From DATKZS01 sp035527835 [NCBI: bacterium] (GTDB taxonomy: Bacteria > RBG-13-61-14): a DNA stretch of 13,472 bases. The translations under genes were made by a program, and so were the position numbers. Of the stretch, positions 7,648 to 13,472 are shown one piece after another. Below the pieces are notes generated by a model. It saw nothing but the letters and a program-made list of their open reading frames with translations. It ran no database searches and was not told the origin of the DNA. Numbering within the stretch: the stretch's first letter is position 1; each line of letters starts with the position of its first letter. The stretch is from NCBI GenBank assembly GCA_035527835.1, contig DATKZS010000089.1, forward strand, positions 1-13,472. The letters are read 5' to 3'.

Positions 7648-9795
7648 CCCCATCTCTCCCGGCCTCTCCTTCATTTCCTCGGGCCTGAAGAAGCGCATCA
7701 TCCCGTCCACGGCCCAGAGGTCCTTCATGCGGGGCAGGACGATCAAGGGGTTGATCTCGAACTCCCTGATCTCCTCGAATTGCTCGATCAACTGGCTGGC
7801 GCGGCAGAGCAGGTCCACCAGCGAGGGCACGTGCACCGGGTTCCTTCCCCGCAAGCCCTCCAGCAGCGGGTAGATCTTGAGGGAGCGGACCATCTCCAGG
7901 GCCTCCTGGGTGGTGATGGGCACGATGCGGAACTGGAAGTCCTGGATGATGTCGGCGTAAATGCCGCCGGCGCCTAGCTTGAGCACGGGCCCGAAGATGG
8001 GGTCGTAATGCGCTCCGACGATCAGCTCCTGTCCGCCCCGTACCATCTGCTGCACCAGCACGCCCTCGACCTGGGCCGAGGCGTAGCGGGCGCGGACGTT
8101 TTCCATCACCGCATGAAACGCGCGCTTGACCTCGGCCTCGGTGCGCAGGTCGAGCATGACCCCGCCCACCTCCGACTTCTTCTTCAGCCGCTCCGACACG
8201 GCCTTGACCACCACCGGGAAGCCGATGCGCTGGGCCACGCTTACGGCCTCCTGGTCGGTCCGGGCCATGCCGTTCCTGGGCACCTTGACCCCATAGGCCA
8301 GGGCCACCTCCCGGACCTCGTCCAGCCGGAGCTCCGTCCGGCCCTCCTTCTCCGCCCTCTTAATCAGCCGGGCCACCGTGTCGCGGTCAACGTTTCTGTA
8401 TCTCTTCACCTTGCCCTGCGGCCGCTCGCGGAAGAGCTGATACGCGCGCAGGTGCGCGATGACCCGGCAGGCCGACTCGGGGAAGGAATAGACCGGAATG
8501 CTCTGCTCCTGCAGCGTCCGGATCCCGGGGTCCCCGCTCCTTCCTCCCATCAGGCAGACCAGGACCGGCTTCTCGATGTTCCCGGTCTGCTCGATGATGA
8601 TCCGGGCCACCTTGCCGTATTCCAGGCCCACGTAGATGATGAGGAGCACGTCGAGGTTGGGGTCCCCCAGCATGGCGGGAATGGCCTGGCGATATAGATC
8701 AATGTCGGCGTCGGCGCGCATGTCGAGGGGATTGCGCACGGAGTCGAGATAGGGCAGCTCGGCCCGGAGCCGGTCCACGGTGCGGGGGTCGAGCGGCGGC
8801 ACTTCGAGCTCGAGGCCTTCCAGGGCGTCGGCCGCCATGATGCCGGGCCCGCCGCCGTTGGTGAGCACGCCGACGGCGGCGCCCCGAGGCAGCGGCTGGC
8901 TGATCACGGCCTTGGCCAGGTCAAAGAGCTCCTCCAAAGTCTGGACCCGGAGCACGCCGCACTGCGCGAACAGCGCGTCCACCGCGAGGTCCGAGGCCTT
9001 TTCCGTGGTGGCCGCGGGAGCGTCGCCCGTGTGCCGGTCGGCGGCCAGGGCGCCGGAGACGGTGCGGCCGGCCTTGACCGCGATGATGGGCTTTTGCGCG
9101 GTGATGGTGCGGGCGATCGAGGTGAAGCGGCGGGGGTTGCCGAAGCTCTCCATGTAAAGCAGGATGGCGCGGGTGTCCGGGTCGTCGCGCCAGAATTCCA
9201 AGAGGTCATTGGCCGAGACGTCGGCGCGGTTGCCCACGCTGGCGTACATGGAAAAGCCCAGGCACAGCTCGCGGGCGTAGTTGAGGATGGCCATGCCCAT
9301 GGCCCCGCTCTGGCTCATGAAGGCGATGTGGCCGGGCGTCATCGAAGCGGGCGCGAAGGTGGCGTTCAACCGGTGGCGCGGGTCGGTGTTGATGACGCCC
9401 ATGCAGTTGGGCCCGATCATGCGCATGCCGTGGCCGCGCACGATCTTGGCCAGCCGTCTTTCCAGGGCCTCGCCCGGGGGACCCGTCTCCTTGAACCCGG
9501 CCGTGATCACCACCACGCCCTGGACGCCCTTCCGGGCGCAGTCCTCCACCGCCTTGATCACGTCCCGGGCCGGCACCACGATCACCGCCAGGTCAATCGG
9601 GTCCGGCACCGACTGCGCCGAGGGATAGCAGGGGAACGAATGAATCACCTTGGCCTTGGGGTTCACCGGGTACAGCGGACCCTGAAAACCGCTCTCCACC
9701 AGGCAGCGCAGCACCCGGTGCCCGAACGCTCCCGGGTCCCGGCTCGCCCCCACCACCGCCACCGCGCGCGGCTTGAATATGTGCGAAAGGCCCAT
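7636..9795 (-). CDS. NDP-forming acyl/acetyl-CoA synthetase (ADP-forming acetate-CoA ligase family), 719 aa
   Basis: The enzyme interconverts acyl-CoA plus ADP and phosphate with free acid, CoA and ATP. Domain order is that of fused alpha-beta ACD proteins: a CoA-binding Rossmann domain (about 1-130, starting IFKPRAVAVVGASRDPG), succinyl-CoA-ligase-like domains (about 140-450, with FMSQSGAMG and TNGGGPGIMAADALE), then an ATP-grasp domain (about 480-700, with GFPVVVKAVS, GGVMLDLRTEAEV and FEINPLIVLP). The phosphohistidine is H255 in DRHTGD. The open frame reaches back to 9999, but the first residues are encoded by an intergenic inverted repeat, so I use the ATG at 9795. Family homology starts there, and a GGAAGGA-like site lies upstream at a somewhat long spacing. 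The next ATG upstream (9837) has no SD. Some relatives carry a fused GNAT domain and act as protein acetyltransferases (Pat); this one does not. It is probably the first gene of the metabolic string. The acyl substrate (acetate, propionate or other) cannot be told from sequence alone. Confidence 0.92.
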   Translation of the reverse strand: MGLSHIFKPRAVAVVGASRDPGAFGHRVLRCLVESGFQGPLYPVNPKAKVIHSFPCYPSAQSVPDPIDLAVIVVPARDVIKAVEDCARKGVQGVVVITAGFKETGPPGEALERRLAKIVRGHGMRMIGPNCMGVINTDPRHRLNATFAPASMTPGHIAFMSQSGAMGMAILNYARELCLGFSMYASVGNRADVSANDLLEFWRDDPDTRAILLYMESFGNPRRFTSIARTITAQKPIIAVKAGRTVSGALAADRHTGDAPAATTEKASDLAVDALFAQCGVLRVQTLEELFDLAKAVISQPLPRGAAVGVLTNGGGPGIMAADALEGLELEVPPLDPRTVDRLRAELPYLDSVRNPLDMRADADIDLYRQAIPAMLGDPNLDVLLIIYVGLEYGKVARIIIEQTGNIEKPVLVCLMGGRSGDPGIRTLQEQSIPVYSFPESACRVIAHLRAYQLFRERPQGKVKRYRNVDRDTVARLIKRAEKEGRTELRLDEVREVALAYGVKVPRNGMARTDQEAVSVAQRIGFPVVVKAVSERLKKKSEVGGVMLDLRTEAEVKRAFHAVMENVRARYASAQVEGVLVQQMVRGGQELIVGAHYDPIFGPVLKLGAGGIYADIIQDFQFRIVPITTQEALEMVRSLKIYPLLEGLRGRNPVHVPSLVDLLCRASQLIEQFEEIREFEINPLIVLPRMKDLWAVDGMMRFFRPEEMKERPGEMGTTD

Positions 9796-9928
9796 GGCCG
9801 TGCGATCCTTCCCCGCGCCAAGAATAACACAGGCCATGAAAAACATAAAGAGATATGAAGGAAAGGGAAAAAAGGCGCTGTGCACGACAATGCGGATGGC
9901 CATGCTTCCGGCGCCGCGAAGAATTTTT

Positions 9929-9991
9929 ATACGGATGGAACGGATTCCATTGATCAAGAAAGCGGAGATCCGTGCGATCCGTATTTGATCA
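9929..9991. repeat. Intergenic inverted repeat built on the word atccgt
   Basis: The left arm atacggatggaacggat (9929-9945) pairs with atccgtgcgatccgtat (9968-9984), 15 of 17 bases. An outer-inner pair tgatcaa (9951-9957) and ttgatca (9985-9991) lies across it. The element sits upstream of the acyl-CoA synthetase gene and, if read through, supplies the false N-terminal residues of that frame. Comparable palindromes based on cggat words are scattered between genes in many bacterial genomes. Confidence 0.75.
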
Positions 9992-10340
9992 GTATGCATG
10001 AATCAAGAGCCCCGCTCCAAATCATCGAGAATTATTTTCCCCTCGGGCCGAGTGATGAAAACAAATGGCGCGGATGAATGGCGCCTAAACAATTCTCCGA
10101 TGCGTGTTATCGCTCCGCCGCCGAAGCAGCTTTGCCGCGCAGGCTGCCGTCCCATCCGTTTTGATCCGACTTCGACGAGCTCGGTTCGAGTCGTGTAAAA
10201 TCTTCAGCCCCGCTTTGAAATGATCCACTCCCGCATGCTGAAACCAGCGCTTTTCATTCCTGCCGCGGCGGTTGCGCCAAGGCCAGAAATGCGACAACTA
10301 ATTGATAATAAATGCATTTACGCGATACCGAAAATAGTCT
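9992..10340. other. Non-coding divergent intergenic region
   Basis: This stretch separates the minus-strand metabolic genes from the plus-strand secreted-protein gene. I see no convincing gene. A 70-codon minus-strand frame (10085-10297) is rich in Arg, Lys and His with no recognisable motif and no good ribosome binding site. A small imperfect hairpin (10167-10175 with 10186-10193) surrounds the palindrome cgagctcg. The part from about 10310 turns AT-rich toward the promoter at 10341. Confidence 0.5.
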
Positions 10341-10369
10341 TTGACAAATTGCCGCGATTGTCCTATACC
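10341..10369 (+). promoter_or_regulatory. Sigma-70-like promoter for the secreted propeller protein
   Basis: A perfect -35 TTGACA (10341-10346), a 17-base spacer and a -10-like TATACC (10364-10369) lie in an AT-rich stretch. The predicted transcript would start near 10376, giving a leader of about 40 bases to the ATG at 10418. No operator palindrome is evident around it. Confidence 0.7.
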
Positions 10370-10405
10370 TAAAGGAAAGAAACGTGCCGTTTTTAACCCG
10401 TGAAA

Positions 10406-10411
10406 AGGAGG
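10406..10411 (+). promoter_or_regulatory. Shine-Dalgarno AGGAGG deciding the start at 10418
   Basis: AGGAGG lies 6 nt before the ATG at 10418. The longer frame would begin at a GTG (10400), but that codon overlaps this ribosome binding site, so the ATG is preferred. Confidence 0.88.
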
Positions 10412-10417
10412 CCTGAA

Positions 10418-12943
10418 ATGAGTCTCAAGGGAAGAGTGCCGGTATTTGTTCTGTCCTGCCTGCTTGCATCTTTGGTGCTTCTCATCATGCCCATGACATT
10501 ACGCGCGGCCTGCGGAGTGCCGGTCTGCGGCAACGGGATCCTCGATCCGGGCGAGCAGTGCGACGACGGAAATTTGCTCGATGGCGACGGCTGCGCCGCC
10601 GACTGCACCGAGAGCTTCGACCTGGTGGAAATGCCGACGCTGTTCGCCTACTCCGGCGAATCTCCCCGCGACATGGAGGCCGCCGACCTCAATAACGACG
10701 GGCTCCAGGACCTGCTGGTCAGCACCTATCGCAGCGCCTACCTCTACGTTTACCTGATGACGCCGGGCGGCGTCCTGGTCCAGGCCCAGAAGTATCCGCT
10801 GGGCAGCAACACCATCATGATTGACACCGGCAACCTCAACGGCGACCGCAACGTGGACGTGGTGGCGGCGGACTGTGACACTGACCAGCTCTTCATCTTC
10901 ATGGGCAACGGCGACGGCTCGCTGACGCTCGCCAACATCTTTGATCCCGGCGACCGTCCGCGCTCGGTGCGGATCAAGGACATCAACACGGACGGTTATG
11001 CCGACATGATCATGGGCCTGCATTGGGGCAGGGGCTTCCGCGTCTATTACGGCGACGGCCAGGGCGGGTTCCCCACCAATACCTTTATCGGGACCAGCGC
11101 CGGCGCCATCGCCTCGGAGACGTTTGACGTCAACGGCGACGGCTACAACGATCTCGGGCTGTGCACCTGCGGCGAGGGAGCGGGCGGAGTGCCCTCGTTC
11201 CAGGTCTACCTCGGCGGGCCCGGCGGCCTGACCCTCAGCCAATCCTTCCCCTTCGACGCCAACGATGCCAACGCCATTGACCTCAACGGCGATGGCTACT
11301 ACGACTTCCTGGTCACCGCGTCTTCCTCCTTCATATCGTATATCAACCAGGGTGACGGCACGTTTATCAAGGGTTTTGAGCTGGCACCCGGAAAGACCGG
11401 ATTTATGAGGCACACGGGAAACCTCAATAACGACGGGCTCGAGGACGTGGCCATCGCCACCGGGTCGGCCTCCCGGCCCGATCTCAAGGAAGTGCGCGTC
11501 TATCTCGGCGACGGACAGGGCTCGGTCCATGACGAGCGGTCATTCCCCACCCCCGCCAACTCCTCGGAAGCTATCATCTACGACGTGAACCTTGACGGCG
11601 TACCCGACGCCCTCACCTCATCCGGCAATCAGGTGATCCCCGTCATCAACCACAGTTATTACCAGTTCCCGGCCTGCGGCGACTCCCGCATCGGCCGGGG
11701 CGAGAGCTGCGATGACGGCAACCGCGCCGACGGCGACGGCTGTTCATCCACCTGCCGGCTCGAGGCCACCGGCGACACCGACCATGACGGCATGAGCGAC
11801 GCCGAGGAGTCGGTGATTCTGGGCACCGATCCGCTCAATCCCGACACTGACGGCGACTGCGTGATGGACGGAGAGGAATACTGCTCGGGCGCCGATCCCT
11901 TGAACCCTCTGGACCAGCCCGGCTGCCAGGGCATCGTCACTCCGGAGGGGTCATGGCGCATCCAGGTGACCCTGCTCGAGGCCTCGGCAGGACTCTCCAG
12001 CGACATCTACCTGGCCCAGCCCGACGAGCAGCTGCTCATCAAGAAGAGCCTCAAGCACGTGGGCAAGGTCGCCACCACCAGAGTCTATTCCGGCGATACC
12101 GTCTCCTTCTTCATCCGGGTCGATGGTCAGAGCATGGGCTTGGGGACCTACGATCATTATTCCGATTCCATCTTTTCGCGAGTCACTCGCGTGGATGCCT
12201 ATAACTACACCGTGGGCTTCGAGGACCTGCCTGTAGAACAGGCGGATTGGGACTTCAACGACGTGGTGCTGGCGGTCAAGTTCATTCCGGAAAGCGTGGC
12301 CCAAGGCGTCAGCGTCAACAACCTGGACGAGTTCGAGGCCGCCAAGAGCGTTTCCACCTCTTCGCCAACCACGGTTGAGCTCGCCTTCGACGGATACTCT
12401 TCCCTGACCCTGCCCGCCGGCGCCGTGAGCTCCGACGCCGGAGTGGTGCTGACCGCGGGACTGGCCGAGCTATATGCCGACATCAGCCCGCCGGACATGC
12501 AGGTGGTGGGAGAATATTACAAGGCCACCCTGACCAACGGACAGGCCGCCCTCGACGGCGAGCCCGCGTCCATCGTGATCGCTTATGCAGACGACGATGC
12601 CGACGGAGTGGTGGACGGGACCGACATCTCCGAAAACAAGCTCAGGATCACCCGCTATAACGAGGACACGCAAAAGTGGGAGAACCTTGCCTCCACGGTT
12701 GACCCGGAAAACAACACCGTCACCGCCTCCTCCGACCAGATGTCCCTCTTTGCCCTGGTCCCGGAGCATTCCGTCTCCTCCGACCAGATGTCACCCTCTG
12801 CCCAGGTCCCGGATAATTCCCATAGCAGCTCGCTTAGCTGCGGCGTGAACGAGGCCGCCCAATCCATGCCGCTGTTCCAGGGACTGTTGTCACTCATTCC
12901 CGCATTGGCCCTGAGGTTCTGGATCAAGAGAAAAAATCGCTGA
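10418..12943 (+). CDS. Secreted FG-GAP/VCBS propeller protein with DUF4215, TSP3-like and DUF4114-like domains, 841 aa
   Basis: Residues 1-30 form a signal peptide: a short basic start, a hydrophobic core (about 8-26) and a probable cleavage near LRA-A. A Cys-rich DUF4215 repeat follows (about 32-63, GEQCDDGNLLDGDGC). Seven Ca-binding DxNxDGxxD motifs begin at about residues 90, 139, 188, 237, 288, 335 and 389, a period near 49, as expected for a seven-bladed integrin-alpha-like propeller. A second DUF4215 repeat (420-447) leads into thrombospondin-3-like calcium loops (453-503, DTDHDGMSDAEE and DTDGDCVMDGEE). Then comes a DUF4114-like module (about 511-624, with GFEDL and DWDFNDVV) and a beta-rich domain (about 640-782). 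The tail has S-C808-G-V, a hydrophobic segment (about 819-835) and KRKNR, resembling a C-terminal surface-sorting signal. It is probably a calcium-dependent cell-surface or adhesion protein. Exact function is unknown. It appears monocistronic with its own promoter. Confidence 0.92.
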   Translation: MSLKGRVPVFVLSCLLASLVLLIMPMTLRAACGVPVCGNGILDPGEQCDDGNLLDGDGCAADCTESFDLVEMPTLFAYSGESPRDMEAADLNNDGLQDLLVSTYRSAYLYVYLMTPGGVLVQAQKYPLGSNTIMIDTGNLNGDRNVDVVAADCDTDQLFIFMGNGDGSLTLANIFDPGDRPRSVRIKDINTDGYADMIMGLHWGRGFRVYYGDGQGGFPTNTFIGTSAGAIASETFDVNGDGYNDLGLCTCGEGAGGVPSFQVYLGGPGGLTLSQSFPFDANDANAIDLNGDGYYDFLVTASSSFISYINQGDGTFIKGFELAPGKTGFMRHTGNLNNDGLEDVAIATGSASRPDLKEVRVYLGDGQGSVHDERSFPTPANSSEAIIYDVNLDGVPDALTSSGNQVIPVINHSYYQFPACGDSRIGRGESCDDGNRADGDGCSSTCRLEATGDTDHDGMSDAEESVILGTDPLNPDTDGDCVMDGEEYCSGADPLNPLDQPGCQGIVTPEGSWRIQVTLLEASAGLSSDIYLAQPDEQLLIKKSLKHVGKVATTRVYSGDTVSFFIRVDGQSMGLGTYDHYSDSIFSRVTRVDAYNYTVGFEDLPVEQADWDFNDVVLAVKFIPESVAQGVSVNNLDEFEAAKSVSTSSPTTVELAFDGYSSLTLPAGAVSSDAGVVLTAGLAELYADISPPDMQVVGEYYKATLTNGQAALDGEPASIVIAYADDDADGVVDGTDISENKLRITRYNEDTQKWENLASTVDPENNTVTASSDQMSLFALVPEHSVSSDQMSPSAQVPDNSHSSSLSCGVNEAAQSMPLFQGLLSLIPALALRFWIKRKNR
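12728..12823 (+). repeat. 48-bp in-frame tandem duplication in the C-terminal linker
   Basis: Units 12728-12775 and 12776-12823 match at about 39 of 48 bases. They encode the 16-residue repeats SSDQMSLFALVPEHSV and SSDQMSPSAQVPDNSH. The first copy completes the beta-rich domain; the second copy is Ser/Pro-rich and lengthens the linker before the C-terminal anchor. Confidence 0.85.
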
Positions 12944-12987
12944 GCGAAACCTATCGCGCTGAAACGGCATGGCGGACCGCGCCAGGT

Positions 12988-13161
12988 GTATGGGGTCAGA
13001 CCCTTGTTTGATTGTTTGACGGGAAGTCTTGACATGCATTAAGGTATGAGATAGAGTCGGATCATGGCCAGAGGACCCCGGCCGGCGTATCCTTGCGCCG
13101 TTTATCACGTCACCGCCCGCGGCAACAACCGCGCCGCCATCTTCACCGACGACCGCGACCG
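12988..13161 (+). repeat. REP/RAYT 5' segment, copy 1 of direct repeat
   Basis: This 174-bp block recurs 186 bp downstream without gaps. It begins gtatggggtcagaccc, containing the tight palindrome gggtcagaccc (12993-13003). It goes on through a promoter-like ttgaca (13029-13034) and ends inside the RAYT coding start. I count nine mismatches against copy 2. All lie in the leader or the first few codons, and the last 87 or so bases are identical. Confidence 0.92.
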
Positions 13162-13228
13162 TGGTGGTATGTGGTATGGGGTCAGACCCTTGTTTGATTG
13201 TTTGACGGGAAATCTTGACATGCTTTAA
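13064..13228 (+). pseudogene. Truncated REP-associated tyrosine transposase (5' fragment)
   Basis: From the ATG at 13064 the frame encodes MARGPRPAYPCAVYHVTARG and onward, identical in type to the start of the RAYT downstream, but homology stops at 13161 after about 32 codons. The frame continues through a 12-base filler and into the leader of copy 2, giving an unrelated tail ending at TAA 13226-13228 (54 residues). The catalytic HUH motif and tyrosine are absent, so the product cannot be an active transposase. It is best read as a remnant left beside the second copy. Confidence 0.85.
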
Positions 13229-13347
13229 GGTATGGAGTAGACTCGGATCATGGCGAGAGCGCCCCGGCCGGCGTATCCTTGCGCCGTTTATCACGTCACC
13301 GCCCGCGGCAACAACCGCGCCGCCATCTTCACCGACGACCGCGACCG
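13174..13347 (+). repeat. REP/RAYT 5' segment, copy 2 of direct repeat
   Basis: The same block as 12988-13161, offset by exactly 186 bp, with the palindrome gggtcagaccc at 13179-13189. Here it is continuous with an apparently intact transposase frame. Confidence 0.92.
13215..13243 (+). promoter_or_regulatory. Possible promoter of the RAYT gene
   Basis: TTGACA (13215-13220) is followed by 17 bases and TAGACT (13238-13243), which ends 6 bases before the ATG. If used, the transcript would have almost no leader. A GGAG at 13234-13237 is 12 bases from the ATG, too far for a strong ribosome site. The equivalent in copy 1 is TTGACA-17-TAGAGT. Confidence 0.35.
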
Positions 13348-13472
13348 CGACTCGCTCCTTGCCCTCTTCGCCGAGGCCGTCAAGCGCTTCAACCTGGAAA
13401 TCTTCGCCTTCTGCCTCATGACCAACCACTTCCACCTCTTCCTGCGCACCCCGGAGGCCAATATCTCCCGCG
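13250..13472 (+). CDS. REP-associated tyrosine transposase (RAYT, Y1_Tnp/IS200-like), 3' end beyond window
   Basis: The ATG at 13250 starts 74 codons that run off the window. The N-terminus has the RAYT/TnpA_REP pattern: PAYPCAVYHVTARGNNRAAI, then FNLEIFAFCLMTNHFHLFLR. H60-F61-H62 is the HUH metal-binding motif of the single-strand transposase superfamily; the catalytic tyrosine should lie past the edge. RAYTs are domesticated IS200/IS605-like enzymes that act on REP hairpins, and such a hairpin (13179-13189) lies about 60 bases upstream. The gene is immediately preceded by a truncated copy of its own 5' end. The family call is firm; whether it is full length cannot be seen. Confidence 0.9.
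   Translation, partial: MARAPRPAYPCAVYHVTARGNNRAAIFTDDRDRDSLLALFAEAVKRFNLEIFAFCLMTNHFHLFLRTPEANISR

Larger units (their letters stand above)
12988..13472 (+). mobile_element. REP-RAYT element with duplicated left end (partial)
   Basis: Two left ends in tandem (REP palindrome, leader and transposase start) are followed by the body of one transposase gene. The right end lies outside the window. It starts 44 bp after the stop of the secreted-protein gene, so it could have inserted behind that gene without breaking it. Confidence 0.75.

Noticed and set aside
10176-10200. A tRNA T-arm-like ggttcgagtc, possibly a tRNA or phage attachment site
   Set aside because: The flanking bases do not form the T stem, and no acceptor, D or anticodon arm can be found nearby; no integrase is in the window.
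10499-11530. A 343-codon minus-strand frame
   Set aside because: It is antisense to the propeller protein and only reflects the regular codons of its Asp/Asn/Gly repeats.
12890-13435. A 181-codon minus-strand frame with an internal repeat
   Set aside because: The repetition comes from the duplicated RAYT left end read backwards; no family is recognisable.

Overview
The window looks like a piece of a GC-rich bacterial chromosome, most likely from the deltaproteobacterial lineage (Desulfobacterota or relatives). This is inferred from gene content: an acetyl-CoA hydrolase fused to a GNAT domain, an AcuC-type deacetylase beside an NDP-forming acyl-CoA synthetase, a secreted protein with two DUF4215 Cys-rich repeats, and a REP-associated (RAYT) transposase. 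No rRNA or other taxonomic marker is present.

Layout. Positions 1-9795 hold five consecutive minus-strand genes, read right to left: (1) an NDP-forming acyl/acetyl-CoA synthetase (9795-7636); (2) an AcuC-like histone-deacetylase-family enzyme (7492-6359); (3) an acetyl-CoA hydrolase/CoA-transferase with a C-terminal GNAT acetyltransferase (6260-4332); (4) a 376-residue GNAT-fold protein (4196-3066); and (5), 14 bp further on, a large Type IIG / Eco57I-like restriction-modification protein (3051 to beyond position 1). The last gene is open for 1017 codons and is cut by the window edge. Positions 9796-10417 form a divergent intergenic region with a good sigma-70-like promoter for the plus-strand gene at 10418-12943. 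That gene encodes an 841-residue secreted protein with a seven-motif FG-GAP/VCBS propeller. From 12988 to the right edge lies a REP/RAYT element: a truncated 5' copy followed exactly 186 bp later by a second copy that runs off the window.

How the genes fit together. Genes 1-3 form an acetyl-CoA node: an enzyme that makes or uses acyl-CoA with NTP, an enzyme that hydrolyses acyl-CoA or transfers CoA, and a paired acetyltransferase domain and deacetylase. By analogy with the acuABC system, where an acetyltransferase and AcuC control acetyl-CoA synthetase by lysine acetylation, the locus may be a self-regulated acetate/acetyl-CoA module. That is inference. The restriction-modification gene is visibly more AT-rich in places and looks like a late addition at the end of the gene string.

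The three larger gaps between the metabolic genes, and the divergent upstream region, each carry a different short-word inverted repeat. Two of these lengthen the apparent reading frames of genes, so I moved those starts downstream (to 6260 and 9795).
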